The position numbers and the translations under genes were made by a program. Of a DNA stretch of 12,988 nucleotides, positions 1 to 7,287 are shown in pieces (position 1 is the first letter of the stretch; every line of letters begins with the position of its first letter). The notes beneath the pieces were generated by a model, which was not told the DNA's origin, ran no database searches, and saw nothing but the letters and a program-made list of their open reading frames with translations. The stretch is from Ruminococcus sp. (GTDB lineage: Bacteria; Bacillota; Clostridia; Oscillospirales; Ruminococcaceae): NCBI GenBank assembly GCA_003446315.1, contig DMBA01000344.1:4945-17932 (forward strand), in the 5' to 3' direction.

Positions 1-2265
1 ATCAAGGATATTGCGGGAATCCTGAGAGGATTTGACGCTCATGCCGATCCGGCTGGGCACATTGGATTTGATAAGCCCCGTGATGACATCGGCAGTCGGG
101 CGCTGCGTTGCAATAATGAGGTGGATGCCGGCTGCACGCGCTTTCTGTGCGATCCGGATGACCGCCGCTTCGACTTCCTTGCCGCTGCTCATCATCAGAT
201 CGGCAAACTCATCAATCACAATGACGATCTGCGGCAGTTTTTTCAGCTCCGGTGTCCGTTCCGCAACCGTATTATAGCCCTTGAGATCACGCACGCCGTA
301 GGTTGCACAGAGCGTATAGCGGCGCTCCATTTCGAGCACTGCCCAGTTGAGTGCGCCCGCTGCCTTCTGCGGCTGCGTCACGACCGGAATCAGCAGATGC
401 GGGATGCCGTCATACGGCTGGAATTCGACCACCTTCGGGTCAACGAGAATCAGCCGCACTTCATCCGGCGATGCGTGATACAGAATACTCATGATGATGG
501 AGTTTGTGCAGACGGATTTACCGGAACCGGTCGTGCCGGCGATAATCATATGCGGCATTTTCGCAATATCGCCGACGATCACATGTCCGTCAATATCCTT
601 GCCGACTGCGAAGGACAGTTTGCTTTGCGACTGCTGGAATTCCGGCGATTCCAGGATCTCACGCAAAGAAACGGTATCCTTTACGTTATTCGGTACTTCC
701 ACGCCGACTGCGGGTTTGCCGGGGATCGGCGCTTCGATCCGGACGGATTTGCCGCCGAGATTCAGACCGATATCATCGGCAAGCGATGTGATCTTTGCGA
801 TCTTGACACCTGCTGCCGGCTGGATCTCATAGCGCGTGACCGTCGGGCCTCTGCGGATACCGGTGCGCTTGACCTGTACGCCGAAGCTGGCGAGCGTTTC
901 CACAAGCCGGTTGCCCTTTTCGGTCAGCTCTGCGGTGATATCGGCTTCTCTTGCGCTGTTATCGGCATGATGGAGCAGCGAAAGCGGCGGTGCAATATAC
1001 GGAATTTCGGGTTCTTCCTCATAGATGCTTTCGTCCGTGATATCGGAACGGTTTGCCGGTGAACTGAGCCACGGCAGCCGGTTGCTCTGCGTTTCAGCTT
1101 CCTCTGCTGCCTGCAATACGAGTCTGCGGAACTGCTCGTCCTCATCATTGGAAGATTTGATGGAATCCACGCCGGACGGATGATCGGGTGTCAGGCGGTT
1201 CATTTCTTCTTCCGGGATCGGCTCTGTTTCAACTGCAATATCGACATCTACATCAATATTGCGGTAATCCTCATGGAGGGAAGCAGGATTTTCGGCGTTG
1301 CGTTCCAGCATTTCCACCACATCCTGCATATGTCTTTCGTCTTCCCGGAGCTGTCTGCGCGGGGAACGCCGCAGGGTTTCCTCATCGGCAGGACGGGAAG
1401 GCTGTCTGCGGCTGCTGCGGACATATTCCCGCACCGGTTCTTCCTCGTCATCGTAGTCGTCATCGTCGTCATCGTCATCGTCGTCGTCTTCGTCATAGAA
1501 ATCCGAGGTGAAATCCTCGATGCCGCGGGTCGCTGCATGCACGATGCCGCCGCCGAGCCATTTGAACGGCTTTGCGCAGAATCGCAGGATCTCAGGCAGA
1601 CCGCGGTTTGTCACGAGCATAACGAGCGCGACAAAGGTCAGGAAAATGAGGATGCGCGCACCCCAGATATCAAAAATGGCGATCAGCGGCAGCACGATGA
1701 TACCGGAGATCAGTCCGCCGCCGCGCAGCGCTTTGCCGTCCGCGAGCATCGGGCTTGCAGACTGGACGGTCAGCTCAAAGAAATTGAGTTTCTCCTCTGT
1801 TTCGGGATCGACCGTCACAGGCGGCACGCCGAGGATCGACTGCCAGAGTGCACTGAATGCAAGCGTCAGCAGCACCGCCCAGACGGCTCTGCGGGATGCA
1901 TCTTTTCCTCTGTCCTGACCCACCAGCCAGCCGGTGCCGATCAGGATAAAAGGCAGCGCAAGTGCGCCCACACCGAACAGTCCCAGCAGGAATTCATGGA
2001 AGACAAGCCAGCCTTTCGTGCCGGGATAAAAAATGAATGCGCCCAGCAAAACGCCCGTTCCGCAGATGGTGAACGAACGAAGCTGCAAATTCTGCGGCTT
2101 TTTTTGCTGTTCGGGCTTTTCGGCAGGCGCTGCCGCAGCAGCTTTGGTTTTCGGCTTTGCTGCGGATGTGGATTTTGTGCCTTTTTTTGCGGGTGCGGAA
2201 CGCTTTCCGGATGAATTTGGTTTTCTTTTTGCACCGGTTTTTCCGGTTGTCTTTTTCTGTGCCAT
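1..2265 (-). CDS. ftsK: FtsK/SpoIIIE-family DNA translocase (partial, C-terminus outside window)
   Basis: This is a membrane-anchored, ATP-driven double-stranded DNA pump that moves chromosome through the division or sporulation septum. The visible 755 codons run from an ATG at 2265 to the window edge. Residues 1-60 form a Lys/Ala/Pro-rich cytosolic tail. Hydrophobic segments lie at about 65-82, 88-116, 127-147 and 184-219, matching the usual multi-pass anchor. A very acidic linker follows, with 11 consecutive Asp at 260-270. The motor has the Walker A motif GTTGSGKS (577-584), Walker B VIVIDEFADL (Asp685, Glu686) and the family block TQRPTADVITG near 723. The remaining motor and the winged-helix gamma domain should lie beyond position 1. 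It is longer before the motor than B. subtilis SpoIIIE (787 aa in total). Whether it serves division (FtsK) or spore chromosome transfer (SpoIIIE) cannot be told from this sequence. It has its own promoter and is divergent from sigG. Confidence 0.96.
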   Translation of the reverse strand, partial: MAQKKTTGKTGAKRKPNSSGKRSAPAKKGTKSTSAAKPKTKAAAAAPAEKPEQQKKPQNLQLRSFTICGTGVLLGAFIFYPGTKGWLVFHEFLLGLFGVGALALPFILIGTGWLVGQDRGKDASRRAVWAVLLTLAFSALWQSILGVPPVTVDPETEEKLNFFELTVQSASPMLADGKALRGGGLISGIIVLPLIAIFDIWGARILIFLTFVALVMLVTNRGLPEILRFCAKPFKWLGGGIVHAATRGIEDFTSDFYDEDDDDDDDDDDDYDDEEEPVREYVRSSRRQPSRPADEETLRRSPRRQLREDERHMQDVVEMLERNAENPASLHEDYRNIDVDVDIAVETEPIPEEEMNRLTPDHPSGVDSIKSSNDEDEQFRRLVLQAAEEAETQSNRLPWLSSPANRSDITDESIYEEEPEIPYIAPPLSLLHHADNSAREADITAELTEKGNRLVETLASFGVQVKRTGIRRGPTVTRYEIQPAAGVKIAKITSLADDIGLNLGGKSVRIEAPIPGKPAVGVEVPNNVKDTVSLREILESPEFQQSQSKLSFAVGKDIDGHVIVGDIAKMPHMIIAGTTGSGKSVCTNSIIMSILYHASPDEVRLILVDPKVVEFQPYDGIPHLLIPVVTQPQKAAGALNWAVLEMERRYTLCATYGVRDLKGYNTVAERTPELKKLPQIVIVIDEFADLMMSSGKEVEAAVIRIAQKARAAGIHLIIATQRPTADVITGLIKSNVPSRIGMSVKSSQDSRNILD

Positions 2266-2285
2266 CGGAGTCCCTTTCTTTATGA

Positions 2286-2305
2286 TGCGGCAGGAAAAAG
2301 CCGCA
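2286..2305 (-). repeat. Small hairpin in the ftsK/spoIIIE leader
   Basis: TGCGGC (2286-2291) pairs with GCCGCA (2300-2305) around an 8-nt loop. It lies in the predicted 5' untranslated leader, about 20 nt upstream of the start codon. Its role is unknown; it may only stabilise the leader. Confidence 0.4.
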
Positions 2306-2331
2306 AATTGCAAGCATAGATATACTTATAT

Positions 2332-2360
2332 ATCATACCACATTTTCAGCATGCTGTCAA
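2332..2360 (-). promoter_or_regulatory. Sigma-A type promoter of ftsK/spoIIIE
   Basis: On the minus strand a perfect -35 TTGACA (2355-2360) is followed after 17 bp by TATGAT (2332-2337). Transcription would start near 2325, giving a leader of about 60 nt. This is a housekeeping-type promoter, so the translocase is probably expressed during growth and not only in sporulation. Confidence 0.8.
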
Positions 2361-2404
2361 GGCAGATCCGTGACGGAAAAGCAGATGCATCTCCGCAAAA
2401 AACG

Positions 2405-2434
2405 GTATGAACCGGCGAAAAGCAGGGCATACTG
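2405..2434 (+). promoter_or_regulatory. Candidate sigma-F/sigma-G forespore promoter of sigG
   Basis: GTATG (2405-2409) is followed after 18 bp by CATACTG (2428-2434). This fits the sigma-G consensus (GHATR, 17-18 bp, CATNHTA) except for the last base. The overlapping GGGCATACT (2425-2433) also fits the sigma-F -10 consensus GGNNANANT, with 15 bp between it and the -35. In B. subtilis sigG is read by sigma-F and then by sigma-G itself, so a dual match is expected here. A start near 2441 would put the AAAGGAG ribosome site just inside the transcript. The match was made by eye. Confidence 0.6.
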
Positions 2435-2460
2435 CGGATACAGAGAAAGGAGTGCTGAAA

Positions 2461-3237
2461 ATGGCATATCAGAAAGTTGTGATCGCCGGTCTGGATACCG
2501 GCAAGCTGACGGTTCTGACCGAAGATGAGAAGACGGCGCTGCTGCGGGAAATGCAGGAAACAGGCAGTGCGCAGGCGCGGGAAAAGCTGATCCTCGGCAA
2601 TTTGCGGCTGGTTCTGAGCGTGATCCAGCGGTTTCTGGGACGCGGTGAAAGTGCGGATGATCTGTTTCAGATCGGGGTGATCGGGCTGATGAAGGCGATC
2701 CAGAATTTCGATCTGTCAAAGGATGTGCGCTTCTCGACCTATTGCGTCCCGATGATCGCAGGCGAGCTGCGGCGGCATCTGCGGGATTATCATGCGGTGA
2801 AGGTCAGCCGTTCGCTGCGGGATCTTGCATATAAGGCGATGCAGGCGCGGGAAAAGCTGACCGCCCTGCACGGCAAAGAACCGACTGCACGGCAGATCGC
2901 TGAGGAGATCGGGGCACCGTGCGGCGATGTCGTGGCTGCGATGGAGAGCATCAGCGATCCGGTTTCGCTCTATGAACCGATCTATTCCGATTCCGGCGAC
3001 CCGCTTTATCTGATCGACCAGATCGGCGATCCGGACAGCACCGACAATAGCTGGATGACCGAGCTTGCTTTGCGGGATGCGCTCAAAAGTCTGAACGAAC
3101 GGGAAAAAAACATCCTCTGCCGGCGTTTCTGGGAAGGGAAAACGCAGGTAGAGGTTGCTTCAGAGATCGGGATTTCGCAGGCGCAGGTTTCCCGCTTAGA
3201 GAAAGCTGCAATCGCTAAAATCAAGGAACAGCTATGA
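2461..3237 (+). CDS. sigG: RNA polymerase sigma factor SigG (late forespore)
   Basis: This is the late forespore-specific sigma-70 family factor, which directs RNA polymerase to spore-protection and germination genes. The 258-aa length is close to that of B. subtilis SigG, and many blocks are nearly identical to it: the N-terminal VVIAGLDTGKL-type segment, NLRLVLSVIQRF (47-58) and DDLFQIGVIGLMKAI (66-80) in region 2, FSTYCVPMI, VSRSLRDLAYKA and KEPTA in region 3, DPVSLYEPIY (166-175), and the region 4 helix-turn-helix GKTQVEVASEIGISQAQVSR (226-245). The match to SigG, and not to SigF or SigE, rests on the N-terminus and the YEPIY-SD-GDP block. The ATG at 2461 is preferred over the one at 2407 because AAAGGAG lies 9 nt upstream and the earlier ATG overlaps the predicted promoter. 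Confidence 0.95.
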   Translation: MAYQKVVIAGLDTGKLTVLTEDEKTALLREMQETGSAQAREKLILGNLRLVLSVIQRFLGRGESADDLFQIGVIGLMKAIQNFDLSKDVRFSTYCVPMIAGELRRHLRDYHAVKVSRSLRDLAYKAMQAREKLTALHGKEPTARQIAEEIGAPCGDVVAAMESISDPVSLYEPIYSDSGDPLYLIDQIGDPDSTDNSWMTELALRDALKSLNEREKNILCRRFWEGKTQVEVASEIGISQAQVSRLEKAAIAKIKEQL

Positions 3238-3858
3238 TTACGGGAATACCGCAAAATGTGTTTCCAGAATTTCCAGCGGCGATTTGCCGTTGAACAGTTC
3301 GGTCAGTCTGGCTTCCAGCATGGGGCAGCGGTCGGTGCGGATATCAAACAGCAGCGTCACATGCTCGCCGAAATCGCTGCCTGCATCGACCGTTCCGAAT
3401 TCCGGCAGCAGATAACTGACCTTTCCGTAATCGCCGTAAGGGATGACGCAGCGGACACGATGCGCTTCACAATAATGCAGCAGCTTCGCATTTTTTACGC
3501 CTTCTGCCGCCGCTGCGGAATATGCCCTTGCAAGTCCGCTTGCGCCAAGCAGTACGCCGCCGAAATAGCGCGTGACCACACAGCAGACATCTTCCAGTTC
3601 TGCTTTTTGCAGGACACTGAGCACGGGAATTCCGCCGGTGCCCTGCGGTTCGCCGTCATCGCTGTATCGGGATGAGCCGTCCCTGAGCCGGTATGCCCAG
3701 ACATTATGGCGTGCTTTGTGATGCTTTGCTTTGACCGCGTCAATATGCTGCATGCAGGCTTCGGCGGTCGCTGCGGGGATGATCTGTGCGATGAATTCCG
3801 AGCGTTTCTCGGTCACTGAGCCTTCGCACGGCTCAGCAGGGGTCGTATATTCGAGCAT
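3238..3858 (-). CDS. yigZ: YigZ/IMPACT (UPF0029) family protein
   Basis: This is a 206-aa member of the conserved YigZ/IMPACT family, related to the eukaryotic translation regulator IMPACT. The bacterial function is not settled; the fold resembles ribosomal protein S5 domain 2 and elongation factor G domains. Family signatures are clear: the SDDGEPQGTGG block (66-76) and the VTRYFGGVLLGASGLARAY block (95-113), followed by the smaller C-terminal domain (about 130-206). Start chosen: the ATG at 3858 has GGAG 8 nt upstream. An in-frame ATG at 3888 would add ten residues and has no such site. It lies 90 bp downstream of tmcAL on the same strand, with no clear terminator between, so they may be co-transcribed. 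Its stop codon abuts that of sigG. Confidence 0.92.
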   Translation of the reverse strand: MLEYTTPAEPCEGSVTEKRSEFIAQIIPAATAEACMQHIDAVKAKHHKARHNVWAYRLRDGSSRYSDDGEPQGTGGIPVLSVLQKAELEDVCCVVTRYFGGVLLGASGLARAYSAAAAEGVKNAKLLHYCEAHRVRCVIPYGDYGKVSYLLPEFGTVDAGSDFGEHVTLLFDIRTDRCPMLEARLTELFNGKSPLEILETHFAVFP

Positions 3859-3948
3859 GCTGTTCTCCGTTCTGAATGATATTTGCATCTGATGCTGCGG
3901 CGCATCGTGTGCATGGTAAGCAGGATAAAAAGTAACAGGATCGCCGGA

Positions 3949-5139
3949 TCACTTCACCATGCCGATCATCGCTTTATAATCCGCATCGGCTGGACTGATG
4001 GTGCGCTGCGAAAGCCCGTAAACGGCTGTTGCACGCGCTTCCAGATCCGAGCAGGCTTTGCATTTTTCGTCGAGCTCTGCAAGTTTGGAGAGCGATGTGG
4101 CATAGGGCAGCGTTGTGCCGGCATTCTTGGCTGCGGAAAGGATATCTCTGCCGCGCTCGCTGAGGGCAAGGATCCTGCCGTATGGCGGGGGATTGAGCGT
4201 GTCCTCTTTGCGGATGCCGATGAGCAGATCCAGCAGGATCCTGCGGATCCGGGACATCGGATACCGTTTGCTCTTGATGGCGAGCAGCATGGATTCCAGC
4301 GATGTCTCATTGCGTGCCGAGAGGATCTTGTTTTGCAGTCCCTGCCCGACTTCCGGCAGCGCTGCGATCTCCTCTGCGGTCGTGGTGCGCAGTTTATAGA
4401 GCAGCACCCGTTCGAGCTGTTCAAAGCGTGCGACCATGCCCGTGGCTGCGCATGCACTGATCGTATCGGCGGAATTTGCCGGAACCAGATCATCAAAGTC
4501 ATCCGTTTCGCTCTCCATAAGCTGACGGATGAGCGATGCACTCGCCGTTTTTCCCGTGAAGGTGAGCGAATCATGCTGCACTTCCCGCTTGACCGTAAAC
4601 GGCTGGATCTTGAGCTTCACGGCAAGCATGGCTTTCAGGTATTCGATCGCAAGGACATTATTCGGCTGACCGAACAGCAAGCCGATCTCATCGCCGTAAT
4701 TCTGCCGGATGAGGATCTGGAGCGCTTTCGGATAGGAATTGCCGAGCTTCATCAGGTCTTCCAGCTCCGGACGCTTTGCGCAGGCATAGCTCGCTTTGAC
4801 CGCGGCAGTCAGCAGCGAAAGATCGCCGCACTCGCTCCCGAAGGACAGTTCATCGACACAGCCCAATCCTTTCAGAATATACATTGCGCCCTTTGCATAT
4901 GTTTCCGCAGCACTCAGGCAATAAGCAACCGGCAGCTCGATCACCAGATCTGCGCCGCACCGGACTGCTGTTTTGGCGCGTTCAAATTTATTCAGCACGG
5001 CAACATCCCCGCGCTGCACGAAGTTTCCGCTCATGACTGCTACTATATGGGTTGCACCGTGTTTTCTGGTTTGCTCAATATGATAGAGATGACCGTTGTG
5101 AAATGGATTGTATTCACAAATAATACCGCTGATTTTCAT
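3949..5139 (-). CDS. tmcAL: tRNA(Met) cytidine acetate ligase TmcAL (YlbM family)
   Basis: TmcAL makes N4-acetylcytidine at the wobble base C34 of elongator tRNA-Met. It activates acetate with ATP to acetyl-AMP and needs no acetyl-CoA. The 396 residues are close to B. subtilis YlbM (about 415). The N-terminal nucleotidyltransferase-like core has the HxGH motif in CEYNPFHNGH (His14, His17), then SGNFVQRGD (37-45), KFERAKTAV, ADLVIELPV and LSFGSECGD (98-106). The C-terminal half carries GKTASASLIR, a tRNA-binding type region. The ATG at 5139 has AGGGAGG just upstream. It is divergent from acetate kinase, which handles the same substrate; that pairing is suggestive but does not prove co-regulation. 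Confidence 0.93.
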   Translation of the reverse strand: MKISGIICEYNPFHNGHLYHIEQTRKHGATHIVAVMSGNFVQRGDVAVLNKFERAKTAVRCGADLVIELPVAYCLSAAETYAKGAMYILKGLGCVDELSFGSECGDLSLLTAAVKASYACAKRPELEDLMKLGNSYPKALQILIRQNYGDEIGLLFGQPNNVLAIEYLKAMLAVKLKIQPFTVKREVQHDSLTFTGKTASASLIRQLMESETDDFDDLVPANSADTISACAATGMVARFEQLERVLLYKLRTTTAEEIAALPEVGQGLQNKILSARNETSLESMLLAIKSKRYPMSRIRRILLDLLIGIRKEDTLNPPPYGRILALSERGRDILSAAKNAGTTLPYATSLSKLAELDEKCKACSDLEARATAVYGLSQRTISPADADYKAMIGMVK

Positions 5140-5200
5140 ATTATGCTGCCTCCCTGGATGTAAAAAGATGTGCGGAACACGACTTTTTTTCGTTTCCCTC

Positions 5201-5229
5201 TTGCATGTTGAGGAAATATCGTGTATAAT
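5201..5229 (+). promoter_or_regulatory. Sigma-A type promoter of ackA
   Basis: TTGCAT (5201-5206) is followed after 17 bp by a perfect TATAAT (5224-5229). Transcription would start near 5236, giving a leader of about 60 nt before ackA. On the other strand a weaker set (TTGGTC at 5246-5251, 18 bp, TATACA at 5222-5227) overlaps the same -10 bases and could serve tmcAL. Confidence 0.7.
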
Positions 5230-5295
5230 AAGGAATGCGATAGATGACCAAACGGCATCTACGGATGATTATAAACGCGAAAGGATGATTGTATT

Positions 5296-6495
5296 ATGTT
5301 AATTCTGGTTGTGAACGCCGGAAGCTCGTCGCTGAAGTATCAGCTGATCAATATGGAGGATGAGAGCGTGCTCGCAAAGGGCAACTGCGACCGCATCGGC
5401 ATTGACGGCCATGTTTCCCACAAGACCGCTGACGGCAGAGCCATTGATGCGGACTGCAATTTCCCGACCCATACCGAAGCATTTGAAAAGCTGGTCGAGG
5501 TGCTGACCACCGGTGATGCTGCGGTCATCAAGAGCATGGATGAGATCTCGGCTGTCGGTCACCGCATCGTGCAGGGTGCAGAGGTCTTTGACCGTCCCTG
5601 TCTCGTCACACCGGAAGTCATCGACAAGATCGACGATCTGCGTGAACTCGCACCGGTACACAACCATGCACATGCCCTTGCACTCCGTGCCTGCACCGCT
5701 GTGATCCCGAAGGCCACGCCGCAGGTCGTTGTGTTTGATACGGCATTCCATCAGACCATGCCGCCCAAGGCATATATGTTTGCACTTCCCTATGAGGATT
5801 ATGAGAAGTATCATGTCCGCAAATACGGCTTCCACGGCACTTCTCACCGCTTTGTTTCCGCAGCACTTGCAGAAGCAATGGGCAAGGATATCAAGGATCT
5901 GAAGATCGTTTCCTGCCATCTGGGCAACGGTTCTTCCATCACCGCTGTGGAAGGCGGCAAGTGCATCGACACTTCCATGGGCTTCACCCCGCTGGACGGC
6001 ATCCTGATGGGTACCAGAACCGGCGCGGTCGATCCCTCTGCTGTCACATTCGTTGCGGATAAGCACGGCTTCACACCCGATGAGATGAGCCAGTACATGA
6101 ACAAGAAATCCGGTTTCCTCGGCATTTCGGGCATCTCCTCTGATAACCGTGAGATCACCGCAGCCGCAGAAAAGGGCGACAAGCGTGCGATCCTTGCAAG
6201 CGAGATGCTCGCATATCAGATCCAGCGCTATATCGGCGCTTACACCGCTGCAATGAACGGCGTGGATGCGGTTCTGTTTACAGGCGGCATCGGTGAGAAT
6301 TCGTGGGAAGTGCGTGAGCGCGTCTGCGAGAATATGTCTTATTTCGGCATTGAGATCGACAAGGATCTGAACAAGTCGACCAGAGGTGAGCTCCGCAAGA
6401 TCTCGAAGGAAGGCAGCAAGACCGAAGTCTGGGTCGTTCCGACGAATGAGGAACTGCTGATCGCACGCGATACCCTCGCACTGATCTCGAAATAA
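5296..6495 (+). CDS. ackA: Acetate kinase
   Basis: Acetate kinase interconverts acetyl phosphate plus ADP with acetate plus ATP, the energy-yielding last step of acetate fermentation in the cytoplasm. At 399 aa it is full length. Expected active-site residues are in place: Asn7 in VVNAGSSSLKY, Arg90 in GHRIVQGAE, Asp148 in VVFDTAFHQTMP, His180 in KYGFHGTSH, Arg241 in MGTRTGAVDPS, the phosphate-binding HLGNGSSITA (208-217), GGIGENS (330-336) and the C-terminal TNEELLIARDT (383-393). AAAGGA lies 10 nt upstream of the ATG. The phosphotransacetylase gene (pta) is not beside it. A promoter precedes it and a hairpin terminator follows, so it is probably transcribed alone. Codon use is more selective than in its neighbours, which fits high expression. 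Confidence 0.97.
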   Translation: MLILVVNAGSSSLKYQLINMEDESVLAKGNCDRIGIDGHVSHKTADGRAIDADCNFPTHTEAFEKLVEVLTTGDAAVIKSMDEISAVGHRIVQGAEVFDRPCLVTPEVIDKIDDLRELAPVHNHAHALALRACTAVIPKATPQVVVFDTAFHQTMPPKAYMFALPYEDYEKYHVRKYGFHGTSHRFVSAALAEAMGKDIKDLKIVSCHLGNGSSITAVEGGKCIDTSMGFTPLDGILMGTRTGAVDPSAVTFVADKHGFTPDEMSQYMNKKSGFLGISGISSDNREITAAAEKGDKRAILASEMLAYQIQRYIGAYTAAMNGVDAVLFTGGIGENSWEVRERVCENMSYFGIEIDKDLNKSTRGELRKISKEGSKTEVWVVPTNEELLIARDTLALISK

Positions 6496-6517
6496 TTTAT
6501 ATATATATTATAGCATG

Positions 6518-6557
6518 CAGCACGCCGAAAACGCAAGTGCTTTCGGCTTGCTGTTTT
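6518..6557 (+). terminator. Intrinsic terminator of ackA
   Basis: CAGCA then GCCGAAA (6518-6530, one unpaired C) pairs with TTTCGGC then TGCTG (6541-6553, one unpaired T) around a 10-nt loop. A short TTTT follows. The hairpin lies 22 nt after the ackA stop codon. The T tract is short, so some read-through into the deaminase gene is possible. Confidence 0.7.
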
Positions 6558-6566
6558 GCACAAAAA

Positions 6567-6589
6567 TGCGTGTTGATTTTTGACACGCA
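6567..6589. repeat. Inverted repeat upstream of the cytidine deaminase
   Basis: TGCGTGT (6567-6573) and ACACGCA (6583-6589) form a 7-bp perfect inverted repeat with a T-rich 9-nt spacer. A perfect TTGACA (6580-6585) overlaps the right arm, but I found no good -10 box at the right distance. It could be an operator, a weak second hairpin, or chance. Confidence 0.35.
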
Positions 6590-6621
6590 AAACTGTGTAT
6601 GAACGAATGGGGGCGACTGGC

Positions 6622-7209
6622 ATGCCAAAAGTAACAGATCATATCAGAGATTTTTTTGCAATGCGCGATGACGATGATGATGACTATGAACTGCCGCTGG
6701 ACGAAAGCCGGAAACTGATCCGTCCGATCGGGACAGTCAAAGCAGTGCCGCATACCTTCCGTACCAGAAACGGCGTATCCGGCGGGCAGGCTCCCGATCC
6801 CGGTCAGGCAGTCATCCTGCCGCTGGATGATGAAGCACAGGCGCTGCTGGAGCTTGCAAAAGCCGTGCGGGATAAGGCATATGCAAAATATTCCGGATTC
6901 CGTGTCGGGGCTGCGCTGGTCGGGGCATCCGGACAGGTTTATCTGGGTGTCAACATCGAAAACGCATCCTATCCGGCAGGCATCTGTGCAGAGCGTTCGG
7001 CGCTTTGTGCTGCCGTATCCGCCGGCGAAACCGCATTCACGGCGATCGCTGTGGTCGGCGGCTATGAAGATGAACCTTGCCATCCCTGCGGCATTTGCAG
7101 ACAGGTGCTGGCGGAATTTTGTCCGCCGGATTTTCCGGTGATCCTTGCGGACGGCATCTATTCCCTCGGCGGATTGCTGCCGCATTCCTTTGCATTGCAG
7201 GAAACGTAA
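6622..7209 (+). CDS. cdd: Cytidine deaminase with acidic N-terminal extension
   Basis: This enzyme hydrolyses cytidine and deoxycytidine to the uridine forms in pyrimidine salvage. Residues about 70-195 form the standard small, zinc-dependent deaminase domain: AKYSGFRVGAAL (88-99), NIENASYPAGICAERSA (111-127) with zinc ligand Cys122 and catalytic Glu124, and PCGICRQ (155-161) with ligands Cys156 and Cys159. The family is usually about 130 aa; here some 70 residues precede the domain, including six consecutive Asp (16-21) and no recognisable fold. No ATG or GTG lies next to the domain, so most of the extension must be translated unless a rare start codon is used. The ATG at 6622 was chosen because GGGGGC lies 8 nt upstream; an in-frame ATG at 6607 is possible. 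Hairpins lie on both sides of the gene. Confidence 0.9.
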   Translation: MPKVTDHIRDFFAMRDDDDDDYELPLDESRKLIRPIGTVKAVPHTFRTRNGVSGGQAPDPGQAVILPLDDEAQALLELAKAVRDKAYAKYSGFRVGAALVGASGQVYLGVNIENASYPAGICAERSALCAAVSAGETAFTAIAVVGGYEDEPCHPCGICRQVLAEFCPPDFPVILADGIYSLGGLLPHSFALQET

Positions 7210-7220
7210 ACAGGAAAACC

Positions 7221-7255
7221 GGCAGGAAACCGATGCTGCATTTCGGTTTCCTGCC
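7221..7255 (+). terminator. 13-bp perfect hairpin after the deaminase gene
   Basis: A 13-bp perfect stem (7221-7233 with 7243-7255) closes a 9-nt loop, 11 nt after the stop codon. It is followed by TTCTGTTT, not a pure T tract. It probably acts as a terminator or strong attenuator ahead of the lipoprotein gene, which starts only about 30 nt later. Confidence 0.6.
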
Positions 7256-7287
7256 TTCTGTTTCGGGATAAAATGAATGGTGGTGTT

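Noticed and set aside
121..2214. Two long plus-strand open frames (121-1062 and 1180-2214)
   Set aside because: They lie antisense to the FtsK/SpoIIIE gene, have no family resemblance and unnatural composition (for example the Val/Ile run opposite the poly-Asp stretch). GC-rich codon bias produces such shadows.
2317..2334. A/T-rich palindrome GATATA...TATATC near the ftsK transcription start
   Set aside because: Short and of low complexity; probably reflects the A/T richness of the promoter region, so it was not called an operator.
3883..5163. A 426-codon plus-strand open frame
   Set aside because: It is the complement of tmcAL, which has clear family motifs and a ribosome site; the plus frame has neither.
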